From DATFAS01 sp035254305 (GTDB lineage Bacteria > Bacillota > Bacilli > Aneurinibacillales > RAOX-1): a DNA stretch of 24,105 nucleotides. Position numbers and translations under genes: made by a program. The notes under the pieces are model-generated. The model was not told the origin of the DNA. It saw only the letters and a program-made list of their open reading frames with translations, and ran no database searches. Where the stretch lies: assembly GCA_035254305.1 (NCBI GenBank), contig DATFAS010000227.1:1-24105 (forward strand). Direction: 5' to 3'. Shown piece after piece: positions 8,907-16,192 of this stretch; the first letter of the stretch is position 1; the number at the start of each line of letters is the position of its first letter.

Positions 8907-9258
8907 TTATGCACAGGCTTGTGGAATGCTTCGATTAAATTCTATCTATAATATATTTATAGTTTCGACACTTTTCGCCCATTATCCACAATAACTTCTT
9001 TTTTTCTATTCACACTAGTGGATACTTGTCCACAAACATATCCACACCCTGTGGAAAACCTATTCTCGTTTTTGAATTATCCACGAGTTAAAACACATCT
9101 AATATAGCAGATAAAAAGCTTACAATCAATGGGGATTACTGATTTATCCACAATTACTACACGTTGTGGTATATTTTTATGCACACTACCATAAATTGTG
9201 GATATCCACAGGAAAGAGTTGTCGATAATACACGAAATTTGTTTCACGGTTGTCCACA
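8907..9258. promoter_or_regulatory. oriC DnaA-box cluster upstream of dnaA
   Basis: Perfect TTATNCACA boxes on the plus strand lie at 8907-8915, 8982-8990, 9144-9152 and 9177-9185. One-mismatch boxes lie at 9006-9014 (CTATTCACA), 9026-9034 (TTGTCCACA), 9038-9046 (ATATCCACA), 9050-9058 (minus, TTTTCCACA), 9077-9085 (TTATCCACG), 9202-9210 and its minus-strand partner 9197-9205, and 9250-9258 (TTGTCCACA). Most point the same way. An AT-rich stretch (8936-8961) lies near dnaA. This corresponds to the upstream half of the bipartite Bacillus origin and is where dnaA autoregulation would act. Short reading frames here have no ribosome-binding site or family resemblance, so the gap is treated as non-coding. 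Confidence 0.92.
8964..8970 (-). promoter_or_regulatory. Candidate Spo0A box in oriC
   Basis: TGTCGAA on the minus strand matches the core of the Spo0A-binding sequence and sits between a perfect DnaA box (8982-8990) and the AT-rich stretch before dnaA. In B. subtilis Spo0A binds origin sites and restrains initiation at sporulation onset. A 7-base match is weak alone; a related TTGTCGATA lies at 9219-9227. Confidence 0.4.
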
Positions 9259-9372
9259 AGGTTCTGGGAAATAATATATTGGATAGTTTATGGTGTTTTA
9301 ATCTGTACTATTCCGGATTGATACAGACATTACCTAAGAACGGATCTACCATGAAGTGGTCGGGGGGTTGTC
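9259..9372. other. Non-coding stretch between DnaA boxes and the rpmH promoter
   Basis: No gene, DnaA box or strong structure is visible here. The only feature is a small inverted repeat, TCTGTA (9302-9307) and TACAGA (9322-9327), of unknown meaning. Confidence 0.5.
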
Positions 9373-9401
9373 TTGACATATACGAAGGAGATCAATATAA
9401 T
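9373..9401 (+). promoter_or_regulatory. Consensus sigma-A promoter for rpmH
   Basis: TTGACA (9373-9378) and TATAAT (9396-9401) are both perfect and separated by exactly 17 bp. It points away from oriC into rpmH, whose ATG lies 53 nt beyond the -10 box. Such a strong promoter suits a ribosomal protein gene and may also feed rnpA and genes beyond. Confidence 0.92.
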
Positions 9402-9454
9402 AACAATGAATGCCTTTTTAAAGCATGTTTTATTCCTCAAGGGAGGTGGATATA

Positions 9455-9589
9455 ATGAAACCAACATTCAGTCCTAACAACCGTAAACGTAAGAAAGTGC
9501 ATGGATTCCGTAAAAGAATGAGCACGAAGAACGGGCGTAAAGTACTTGCTGCTCGCCGCAGAAAAGGGAGAAAAGTTTTATCTGCATAG
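9455..9589 (+). CDS. rpmH: 50S ribosomal protein L34
   Basis: A 44-residue, highly basic protein that begins MKPTFSPNNRKRKK and continues HGFRKRMSTKNGRKVLAARR, the conserved L34 sequence. L34 is a late-assembling component of the large ribosomal subunit. The ATG is preceded by GGGAGGTGG. It is the first gene on the plus-strand side of oriC, the standard bacterial arrangement, and has a perfect promoter. A 7-bp hairpin (9588-9594 with 9601-9607) begins at its stop codon. Confidence 0.98.
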   Translation: MKPTFSPNNRKRKKVHGFRKRMSTKNGRKVLAARRRKGRKVLSA

Positions 9590-9607
9590 GCCACTTGATA
9601 GTGGCCT
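9588..9607 (+). terminator. Weak hairpin at the rpmH stop codon
   Basis: AGGCCAC (9588-9594) pairs with GTGGCCT (9601-9607) around TTGATA. The following TATCTCCTTT is only moderately T-rich, so it may slow or partly terminate transcription, or protect the rpmH message end. Confidence 0.45.
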
Positions 9608-9612
9608 TATCT

Positions 9613-9665
9613 CCTTTGCGGAGAGGAAAGTATAAGTTCTTACTGCTTTCCGTCTCCGCATAAGG
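9613..9665 (+). repeat. Very stable long hairpin in the rpmH-rnpA gap
   Basis: Bases 9613-9630 pair with 9646-9665: CCTT with AAGG, TGCGGAGA with TCTCCGCA, and GGAAAG with CTTTCC, interrupted only by single-base bulges at 9652 and 9661. The loop is 15 nt. Eighteen base pairs of this quality are unlikely by chance. No T-run follows, so it is not a standard terminator; it may be an RNA structure or one arm of a dispersed palindromic repeat. Confidence 0.8.
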
Positions 9666-9669
9666 GTAA

Positions 9670-9782
9670 CTAGGCTGCCACCTTCGCCTAAAGGCATGGT
9701 GCCAGCCAAGTTTACTTTTCCGTGAAGGAAAGTTTAAGTTTGCTAAAGTAATAAAGCGGGCTAAACTTGACTGGAGGCATGC
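9670..9782 (+). ncRNA. Candidate structured RNA or repeat element with alternative pairings
   Basis: Two foldings compete. In the first, 9670-9682 pairs with 9698-9710 (GGCTGCCACC against GGTGCCAGCC, one internal mismatch). In the second, 9694-9714 pairs with 9762-9782 (17 of 21 positions; CAAGTTTA against TAAACTTG is perfect), enclosing a small hairpin at 9714-9733. Both use 9698-9710, so they are mutually exclusive, as in attenuators. No known RNA family was recognised. The alternative is a palindromic intergenic repeat, since part of it recurs at 16193-16216. Confidence 0.4.
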
Positions 9783-9847
9783 AAAGCTTCTACTAATGAT
9801 GGATTCGACTATTTCTTCGAAAGGGCTTCAATAGAAGCTTTTCTTAT
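9783..9847 (+). terminator. Terminator-like stem before rnpA
   Basis: AAAGCTTCTA (9783-9792) pairs perfectly with TAGAAGCTTT (9832-9841), followed by TTCTTATT. The 39-nt loop is long for a terminator but contains a small inner hairpin near 9812-9822. It lies about 110 nt before rnpA and could separate rpmH from rnpA transcription. The remaining 9848-9953 is AT-rich and may hold an rnpA promoter (TATACT at about 9891), but no good -35 was found. Confidence 0.5.
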
Positions 9848-9953
9848 TGCAATTGGGTTTTCATTGGTTTAATCTGATTACTCATATCCTATACTATTTA
9901 ATAGTTCTACATGAATGAATACATAGAGAAGGCAAGAGGATAGGAGTTTTCGT

Positions 9954-10292
9954 ATGTTTAAAAAAGAGTATCGACTCCGTGATAATGGGGACTTCCAGAA
10001 GGTATTTCAGAAGGGGAGATCTGCTGCAAATCGACAATTTGTAGTCTATTTGCTTCCTAAGGAAAGACAAGAGCAGATCCGAGTTGGAATTTCAGTTAGT
10101 AAGAAGATTGGAAATGCTGTAACCCGCAATAAGGTGAAAAGAAAAATTCGAGAAGCTCTTCGACTTCAGCTAGACCAGATTAACCTGAAAGGGGATTTGG
10201 TCGTTATTGCCCGTGAGCCTGTTGTTCAAATGGAATATCAAGAATTATTTGAAAGTCTCACTCATTGTTTAAAAAAGGCAAAATTGCTTTAG
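9954..10292 (+). CDS. rnpA: Ribonuclease P protein component
   Basis: This is the small basic protein subunit that binds the RNase P RNA and helps it cleave 5' leaders from pre-tRNA. The 112-residue product is typical in length. The family signature is RNKVKRKIREALR (58-70), preceded by GISVSKKIGNAVT. The ATG lies about 7 nt after AGGAG. The gene follows rpmH as usual, but the 364-nt gap is much longer than is common for this pair, and the next gene yidD starts 19 nt downstream, implying an rnpA-yidD-yidC-khpB operon. Confidence 0.97.
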   Translation: MFKKEYRLRDNGDFQKVFQKGRSAANRQFVVYLLPKERQEQIRVGISVSKKIGNAVTRNKVKRKIREALRLQLDQINLKGDLVVIAREPVVQMEYQELFESLTHCLKKAKLL

Positions 10293-10311
10293 GTTAGGAG
10301 AGGGTAACGTG

Positions 10312-10521
10312 ATGCGATTTCTATTATTAGGTGGCATCCGTTTCTATCGAAATTGGATTTCTCCTTTGAAGCCACCTACATGTCGATTTTATCCAACTTG
10401 TTCTTCTTATGGATTAGAGGCTATTCAAAAACATGGTAGTAAGAAGGGATTATGGCTCATTATTTGCCGAATTGGGAGATGTCATCCCTTTCATCGTGGC
10501 GGTTATGACCCTGTTCCATAA
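10312..10521 (+). CDS. yidD: Membrane protein insertion efficiency factor YidD
   Basis: A 69-residue protein with the family core ISPLKPPTCRFYPTCSSYG, including the conserved cysteines, and the end CHPFHRGGYDPVP. YidD is a small membrane-associated protein that helps insertion of proteins by YidC; its usual position between rnpA and yidC is kept here. A GTG immediately upstream (10309) is an alternative start that adds one residue. The AGGAG at 10296-10300 can serve either, so the exact start is uncertain. B. subtilis lacks this gene at its origin, which helps separate this organism from it. Confidence 0.95.
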   Translation: MRFLLLGGIRFYRNWISPLKPPTCRFYPTCSSYGLEAIQKHGSKKGLWLIICRIGRCHPFHRGGYDPVP

Positions 10522-10577
10522 GACCTTATTATATATGAATACATACGTATTACCAATTTAAGCAAGGAGGAATGTTC

Positions 10578-11357
10578 TTGCGAATCCGTTTCGTCAAGGA
10601 AAGCACATTATTTCTTATTCTATTAATGATCGTATTAACGATAACCGGGTGTGGAACAAGCTATACATCCAACCCTACACCGATTGACCCAAATAGTGGG
10701 TTTTGGGATCGTTACCTTGTTTTTCCTATGTCTTGGTTGTTAGATGAAGCAGCTCATTTGTTATTTGGTAGCTATGGACTTGCTATTCTTGCTACTACAA
10801 TTCTTATTCGTTTAGCTGTTCTCCCACTTATGATTAAACAACTTAAGAGTTCGAAAGCTATGCAAGCGATTCAACCAGAACTCGCCAAAATAAAAGAGAA
10901 GTACAAGGATAACCAGCAGAAAATTCAAGAAGAAACGATGAAGCTTTTCCAAGCTAACAATGTCAACCCATTAGCTGGTTGTCTACCACTTGTTGTTCAG
11001 ATGCCGATATTAATTGCTTTCTATCAAGCCATTATGCGTAATGAAAATATTCGCAACCATGATTTTCTGTGGATGGCGCTTGGACATCCAGATCCCTTCT
11101 ATATCTTGCCTATCTTAGCAGCCATCACGACTTTCCTGCAAACGAAAATGATGGGTACGGGAATGCCTTCTAATCCACAAACCCAAATGATGCTCTATAT
11201 TATGCCAGCAATGATTCTTTTTATTGCAGTTTCATTGCCTTCAGCGTTATCGTTATATTGGGTATTTGGAAATATATTTACGATTCTACAAACCTTCTTT
11301 ATTAAAGGAAATCAAGTGAAAACATCGATTCCAGCTCAGGAGGGTAAAAAGAAGTGA
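10578..11357 (+). CDS. yidC: Membrane protein insertase YidC/SpoIIIJ (lipoprotein)
   Basis: This Oxa1/YidC family insertase integrates membrane proteins with or independently of Sec; the SpoIIIJ form is needed for forespore gene expression in B. subtilis. A basic start, a hydrophobic segment and the lipobox ITGC (Cys25 as numbered from this start) indicate a lipidated N-terminus. The conserved groove arginine is Arg78, in TILIRLAVLPLMIKQL, and further membrane segments follow. I choose TTG at 10578 because AGGAGG (10565-10570) is 7 nt upstream; the ATG at 10572 is only 1 nt from that site and adds two residues. The tail is basic (EGKKK), as expected for ribosome contact. The stop overlaps the khpB start. 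Confidence 0.95.
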   Translation: MRIRFVKESTLFLILLMIVLTITGCGTSYTSNPTPIDPNSGFWDRYLVFPMSWLLDEAAHLLFGSYGLAILATTILIRLAVLPLMIKQLKSSKAMQAIQPELAKIKEKYKDNQQKIQEETMKLFQANNVNPLAGCLPLVVQMPILIAFYQAIMRNENIRNHDFLWMALGHPDPFYILPILAAITTFLQTKMMGTGMPSNPQTQMMLYIMPAMILFIAVSLPSALSLYWVFGNIFTILQTFFIKGNQVKTSIPAQEGKKK

Positions 11358-11974
11358 AGAAAGTTACGGTTACCGCCAAAACGGTAGATGAAGCTGTTTC
11401 GTTGGCTTTGGGACAATTGAATGCCACGAAAGACCAAGTAACCGTCACCATCTTAGAAGAGCCCAGTAAAGGTTTTTTTGGTTTAATCGGAGTGAGGCAC
11501 GCTAAATTAGAGGTTGAATTAAATAAGACCCCTATAGATGAAGCGAAAGATTTCCTTCTTGATGTTCTTCGTAATATGAAAGTTGTTGCAGATGTCGTTG
11601 TTCATCATCAATCTGATTATGTATTATTTGAGATTGTTGGTAAGGATCTTGGAATTGTGATAGGAAGAAGAGGGCAGACTCTGGAATCCTTGCAACTTCT
11701 GGTTAATACAATTGGAAATCGGCACTCTGAATCATTTCTTCGTATTATTCTTGATGCGGAAAATTACCGTGAGAAGAGAAAAACTACTCTTGAGCAGCTG
11801 GCTGATCGTTTAGCAGACAAGGCTGTGAGAACAGGACAGATGGTAAAGCTTGAACCCATGAGTTCTCACGAACGAAAGGTTATTCACACGAGGCTTCAAG
11901 AACGCCGGAATATTAGTACGTATAGTGAGGGTCGGGATCCGAATCGATATATCGTGATCTTAGCTAAAAAATAA
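11354..11974 (+). CDS. khpB: RNA-binding protein KhpB/Jag (SpoIIIJ-associated)
   Basis: A 206-residue protein with three domains in the usual order. The Jag N-terminal domain covers about 1-50 with KGFFGLIG. The KH domain carries the GRRG loop at 104-107, in IGRRGQTLESLQ. The R3H domain has R174 and H178 in RKVIH. KhpB/EloR/Jag binds RNA with KhpA and affects cell elongation and division in Firmicutes. The GTG start at 11354 shares 4 nt with the yidC stop, and AGGAGGG lies 9 nt before it, so the two are translationally coupled. A terminator follows at once. Confidence 0.96.
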   Translation: MKKVTVTAKTVDEAVSLALGQLNATKDQVTVTILEEPSKGFFGLIGVRHAKLEVELNKTPIDEAKDFLLDVLRNMKVVADVVVHHQSDYVLFEIVGKDLGIVIGRRGQTLESLQLLVNTIGNRHSESFLRIILDAENYREKRKTTLEQLADRLADKAVRTGQMVKLEPMSSHERKVIHTRLQERRNISTYSEGRDPNRYIVILAKK

Positions 11975-11980
11975 TAACAT

Positions 11981-12023
11981 AAGACCAAATAGAAGGATTT
12001 ACTTCTTCTACTTGGTCTTTTTT
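11981..12023 (+). terminator. Rho-independent terminator after khpB
   Basis: AAGACCAAATAGAAG (11981-11995) pairs with CTTCTACTTGGTCTT (12005-12019) over 15 positions with one mismatch, followed by a T-run ending at 12023. It ends the rnpA-to-khpB operon. Confidence 0.93.
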
Positions 12024-12058
12024 GTGATTTAAGTTTTTTTATCTCGTCAATTATTTCA

Positions 12059-12067
12059 TGGTATGAT
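12059..12067 (+). promoter_or_regulatory. Extended -10 promoter candidate for mnmE
   Basis: TG, one base, then TATGAT (12062-12067) forms an extended -10 element 60 nt before the mnmE ATG and just past the khpB terminator. The -35 region is poor (TTATCT at 17-bp spacing), which extended -10 promoters tolerate. Confidence 0.5.
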
Positions 12068-12127
12068 ACTCTAATTATTTAGGGAAATCTATAGAATAGG
12101 GCATTTTAACACGAGGAGTTTTGATAG

Positions 12128-13504
12128 ATGGAATTTGATACAATTGCTGCCATTGCAACCCCCATGGGTGAAGGGGGAATTGGCATTATTCGAGTAAGTG
12201 GACCTGAGGCAACAGAAGTTGTGGATAAAATATATCGAGGTCGTCATAAGTTATCCACTGTGGATAGTCACACGATGCATTATGGATACCTTGTGGATCC
12301 AGAAAATAATACAAAACAAGAAGAAGTGTTAGTATCTGTGATGAGGGCTCCGCGAACATTCACAAGAGAGGATGTTGTGGAAATTAATTGTCATGGAGGA
12401 ATCGTTTCGGTAAATCGTGTTTTACAGTTAGCTTTAGAAAGTGGAGCAAAACTAGCAGAACCGGGAGAATTCACGAAACGTGCTTTTTTAAATGGTAGGA
12501 TTGATTTGTCACAAGCAGAGGCAGTCATTGATTTGATTCGGGCGAAGACAGATCGGGCGATGAAAGTAGCCTTACAGCAGGTAGAAGGGAAATTATCAAA
12601 ATTAGTTTCTAGGCTTCGAGGGAATATTCTCGAATTGATGGCACATATTGAGGTGAATATTGATTATCCTGAGCATGATGTAGAATCCGTAACTAGACAA
12701 ATGCTCTTGGATCGAAGTGAGGAAATTAATCAAGAAATTCGGAAGCTGTTGGAGACTTCACAACAGGGAAAAATTCTTCGTGAAGGCTTATCGACCGCAA
12801 TTGTAGGGCGACCCAATGTCGGTAAATCTTCGTTATTAAATAGTTTAATTCATGAAAATAAAGCGATTGTGACGGAGATTCCGGGAACTACTCGTGATGT
12901 GATAGAAGAATATGTTAACGTAAGAGGGGTACCTTTACGACTGGTTGATACGGCGGGAATTCGTGAGACAGAGGATATTGTGGAACGGATAGGTGTCGAG
13001 AAATCTAGGCAAATGCTTGAGCAAGCAGATCTTATCTTGCTTGTCCTAAATTATAATGAGATGCTTACTAAAGAGGATGAGAATTTACTAGAGCTCATCG
13101 TGGGAATGAATGCGATTGTGATTATCAACAAGATGGATCTGCCGCAAAGGCTTGAGCTAGAGAAGGTAAGGGAGCTTGTTCCTAACATTCCAATCCTCTC
13201 CACATCTGTGAAAGAGGAGAGGGGAATTGGAGATCTGGAGAGGGCTATTGCTAACCTGTTCTATCAAGGGCAGATTATGAAAGAGGATCAAACCTATGTA
13301 AGTAATGCACGCCACATCGCTTTGTTAAAACAATCCATAGAAACCATTGATGATTTTAGACAAAGTATACAAGATGGAATGCCTGTGGATGTATGTGCTT
13401 TTGATCTAAAACGGACTTGGGAATTACTCGGGGAAATCATTGGTGACACGGCTAGTGATAGCTTATTGGATCAGATATTTTCACAATTCTGTCTGGGGAA
13501 ATAA
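12128..13504 (+). CDS. mnmE: tRNA modification GTPase MnmE
   Basis: MnmE with MnmG installs the 5-carboxymethylaminomethyl group on wobble uridine 34 of certain tRNAs. The 458-residue protein has the N-terminal folate-binding domain, a helical domain and an inserted GTPase: G1 GRPNVGKSS (227-235), G2 GTTRD (253-257), G3 DTAG (274-277) and G4 NKMD near 335. The C-terminus ends FCLGK, the conserved CxGK motif essential in modification. The ATG follows AGGAG. It lies 12 nt before the mnmG start, so the two partners are one operon. Its 5' region contains several DnaA-box matches (12220-12267). Confidence 0.98.
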   Translation: MEFDTIAAIATPMGEGGIGIIRVSGPEATEVVDKIYRGRHKLSTVDSHTMHYGYLVDPENNTKQEEVLVSVMRAPRTFTREDVVEINCHGGIVSVNRVLQLALESGAKLAEPGEFTKRAFLNGRIDLSQAEAVIDLIRAKTDRAMKVALQQVEGKLSKLVSRLRGNILELMAHIEVNIDYPEHDVESVTRQMLLDRSEEINQEIRKLLETSQQGKILREGLSTAIVGRPNVGKSSLLNSLIHENKAIVTEIPGTTRDVIEEYVNVRGVPLRLVDTAGIRETEDIVERIGVEKSRQMLEQADLILLVLNYNEMLTKEDENLLELIVGMNAIVIINKMDLPQRLELEKVRELVPNIPILSTSVKEERGIGDLERAIANLFYQGQIMKEDQTYVSNARHIALLKQSIETIDDFRQSIQDGMPVDVCAFDLKRTWELLGEIIGDTASDSLLDQIFSQFCLGK

Positions 13505-13516
13505 GGAGTGGAGTAT

Positions 13517-15403
13517 ATGTCAACACAATATGATGCAGGAAATTATGATGTGATTGTTGTAGGAGCGGGCCATGCTGGTGTAGAAGCTGCATTGGCAGCA
13601 GCACGCATGGGCTGTAAGACCATACTTTTTACGATTAATTTGGATGCAGTTGCTTATATGCCATGTAATCCATCGGTAGGGGGTCCTGCCAAGGGACATG
13701 TAGTTCGAGAGATCGATGCTCTCGGTGGTGAAATGGGGAGAAATATCGATAAAACTTATGTCCAAATGAGAATGTTAAATACAGGAAAAGGGCCAGCAGT
13801 CCATGCTTTGCGTGCCCAAGCGGATAAACATCACTATTCTCAATCCATGAAGCATACGATTGAATCTACACCTAACCTTTCTCTACGCCAGGGAATGGTC
13901 GAGGAGATTATCGTTGAAGATGGGGTTTGTGTAGGGGTAGTTACGCAAACGGGAGCCCGTTATGGTGCTAAAGCTGTCGTTTTAACTACAGGGACCTATC
14001 TAAGAGGTAAGATAATTATAGGTGAACTTCAATACGAGAGTGGCCCGAATAATATGGCCCCTTCTGTGAACCTTTCTCATTGTTTAAGGAACTTGGGATT
14101 TGATCTAGTAAGATTCAAAACAGGGACACCACCAAGAGTAAATAAAAATACGGTAGATTTTGATCAAATGGAAATTCAACCGGGTGACGAAGTCCCGCGG
14201 TTTTTTTCCTACGAGACAACAGAAGAAGTTCCGGATCAAATCCCTTGCTGGTTGACCTATACGGGTTCAGAAACACATGAAATCATCCAATCTAATTTAC
14301 ATCGGGCTCCTATGTTTTCTGGAATGATCGAAGGAACGGGTCCGCGTTATTGTCCATCTATTGAGGATAAAATTGTTCGGTTTAACGACAAGCCTAGACA
14401 TCAGCTATTCATTGAACCAGAAGGAAGAAATACGTTAGAAATGTATGTGCAGGGATTATCGACTAGTTTACCAGAGGATGTGCAACTACAGATATTACAT
14501 AGTATTCCTGGATTGCAAAACGTGAAGATGATGAGAACTGGCTATGCCATTGAATATGATGCCATTATTCCATCTCAACTATGGCCATCACTAGAAACCA
14601 AGCGTGTCGGGAATTTATTCACCGCGGGGCAGCTGAATGGAACCTCTGGTTATGAGGAAGCAGCAGGTCAAGGAATCATGGCTGGAATTAATGCTGCACT
14701 AAAGGTACAAGGTAAAGACCCACTTATTCTGGATCGTTCAGAGGCCTATATTGGTGTTCTTATTGATGACCTGGTAACTAAAGGAACTTTAGAACCGTAT
14801 CGTCTATTGACTTCTCGTGCTGAATATCGTCTGCTTCTTCGACATGATAATGCAGATCTTCGTTTAACGGAAAAGGGTTATGAGATTGGCTTAATCAGTG
14901 AAGAAAGATATCAAAAATTCTCCAATAAGAAGAGCCTAATCGAAGTAGAGAAGGAACGGTTATTAACTACGAAGGTCAAGCCAGATGATAAAACACAGAA
15001 TTGGCTTGCAAAACGAGGAAGTCAAGCTATCGATAATGCAATTGAATTAGCTACGTTGTTGCGTAGACCTGAAATTAAATATGTGGATATCCTTGAATTG
15101 TCACCATCTGAACAGGAATTCCCGAAGGATGTGGCAGAGCAGATCGAGATCCAAATTAAATATGAGGGTTATATCCGCAAACAGCTGCAAGATGTGGAAC
15201 GAATGAAGAAGATGGAGAAGAAGAAAATCCCGGCAAATATTGAATATCAACAAATTCAAGGGATTGCTAAGGAAGCGCGTGATAAGCTGTCAAAAATTCT
15301 ACCATTAAATATTGGACAAGCTGCACGGATTTCAGGTGTAACTCCATCCGATATCTCCGTTCTCCTTGTTTATTTAGAGCACAAAAACAAGGTCACAAGC
15401 TAG
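13517..15403 (+). CDS. mnmG: tRNA uridine-5-carboxymethylaminomethyl modification enzyme MnmG
   Basis: This FAD-dependent partner of MnmE is also called GidA. The Rossmann FAD-binding motif GAGHAGVEAALAA is close to the N-terminus, followed by CNPSVGGPAKG. The two family signatures GPRYCPSIEDK and GQLNGTSGYEEAAGQG are present. The product is 628 residues, the same as in B. subtilis. I start at ATG 13517, 8 nt after AAGGAG, rather than GTG 13508, which overlaps that ribosome-binding site and adds three residues. The C-terminal helical region that contacts MnmE is complete. Confidence 0.98.
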   Translation: MSTQYDAGNYDVIVVGAGHAGVEAALAAARMGCKTILFTINLDAVAYMPCNPSVGGPAKGHVVREIDALGGEMGRNIDKTYVQMRMLNTGKGPAVHALRAQADKHHYSQSMKHTIESTPNLSLRQGMVEEIIVEDGVCVGVVTQTGARYGAKAVVLTTGTYLRGKIIIGELQYESGPNNMAPSVNLSHCLRNLGFDLVRFKTGTPPRVNKNTVDFDQMEIQPGDEVPRFFSYETTEEVPDQIPCWLTYTGSETHEIIQSNLHRAPMFSGMIEGTGPRYCPSIEDKIVRFNDKPRHQLFIEPEGRNTLEMYVQGLSTSLPEDVQLQILHSIPGLQNVKMMRTGYAIEYDAIIPSQLWPSLETKRVGNLFTAGQLNGTSGYEEAAGQGIMAGINAALKVQGKDPLILDRSEAYIGVLIDDLVTKGTLEPYRLLTSRAEYRLLLRHDNADLRLTEKGYEIGLISEERYQKFSNKKSLIEVEKERLLTTKVKPDDKTQNWLAKRGSQAIDNAIELATLLRRPEIKYVDILELSPSEQEFPKDVAEQIEIQIKYEGYIRKQLQDVERMKKMEKKKIPANIEYQQIQGIAKEARDKLSKILPLNIGQAARISGVTPSDISVLLVYLEHKNKVTS

Positions 15404-15413
15404 GAGAGAAAAT

Positions 15414-16130
15414 ATGGAACCAGAGCAATTTCAACAGTTACTAGAGGAAAAAGGAATTCATGTGCTTTCAGAACAGATGTATCAGTTCGAAAGATATTAT
15501 GAATTATTGGTTGAATGGAATGAAAAAATGAACTTGACGGCTATTACAGAAAGAGCAGAAGTGTATGAGAAACACTTCTATGATTCCATAACGGCCTCTC
15601 TTTTCTTTGACTTTACAAAAGTCGAGACCTTAATTGATATTGGGGCGGGTGCAGGCTTCCCGTCCTTACCTATAAAAATTCTCTATCCTCACCTGAAAGT
15701 GACTATTGTAGATTCTTTAAATAAAAGAATTTCTTTTCTCACACATTTATGTAATGAGTTGGGAATCGAAGAAGTGAATCCTGTCCATGGCCGGGCAGAG
15801 GATTTAGGTGTAGATCCAAAATTTCGTGAGAGATATGATGTCGTAACGGCTAGAGCAGTGGCGCGGCTAAGTATACTATCGGAATATTGCCTTCCCTTCG
15901 TTAAGGTAGGAGGTAACTTCGTGGTCTTAAAAGGGGCGGATGGACCTAATGAATTGGATGAGGCCAAAAAAGCCATTAAAATATTAGGCGCAAAAACAAA
16001 TCAATTAAATGAATTAAACCTACCTACAGATCAGGCGGAGAGAAGTATTATTGTTATCGAGAAAATATCTACAACGCCGAAGGGTTATCCAAGAAAAGCA
16101 GGAATTCCTACAAAGAAACCAATTGGGTGA
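15414..16130 (+). CDS. rsmG: 16S rRNA (guanine527-N7)-methyltransferase RsmG
   Basis: This SAM-dependent enzyme methylates N7 of G527 in 16S rRNA; loss gives low-level streptomycin resistance in many bacteria. The 238-residue protein shows the SAM-binding loop DIGAGAGFPSLPIKI (75-89), then VTARAVARL and a basic tail. The segment WNEKMNLTAI before the fold is characteristic of the GidB/RsmG family. ATG follows GGAGAG. It is 10 nt after mnmG and shares its operon, which ends at the terminator just downstream. Confidence 0.97.
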   Translation: MEPEQFQQLLEEKGIHVLSEQMYQFERYYELLVEWNEKMNLTAITERAEVYEKHFYDSITASLFFDFTKVETLIDIGAGAGFPSLPIKILYPHLKVTIVDSLNKRISFLTHLCNELGIEEVNPVHGRAEDLGVDPKFRERYDVVTARAVARLSILSEYCLPFVKVGGNFVVLKGADGPNELDEAKKAIKILGAKTNQLNELNLPTDQAERSIIVIEKISTTPKGYPRKAGIPTKKPIG

Positions 16131-16135
16131 AATAG

Positions 16136-16165
16136 GACTTTGCCATAAAAGGCAAAGTCTTTTTT
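16136..16165 (+). terminator. Rho-independent terminator after rsmG
   Basis: GACTTTGCC (16136-16144) pairs perfectly with GGCAAAGTC (16151-16159), followed by six T. It closes the mnmE-mnmG-rsmG operon. Confidence 0.95.
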
Positions 16166-16192
16166 GCACTCGTTACCCTCGGATGGGGCGTC

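Noticed and set aside
9165..9173. TGTGGTATA as another DnaA box
   Set aside because: Three mismatches to the consensus.
9077..9455. Reading frames of 60 and 85 codons crossing the oriC region
   Set aside because: They overlap DnaA boxes and the rpmH promoter, lack ribosome-binding sites and resemble no protein family.
9798..9815. GGATTCGACTA hinting at a tRNA T-arm
   Set aside because: No acceptor stem, anticodon arm or matching T-stem can be built around it.
15225..15238. AAATCCCGGCAAAT as a second Noc site in mnmG
   Set aside because: Three mismatches to the 14-base consensus, which is likely chance in coding sequence.
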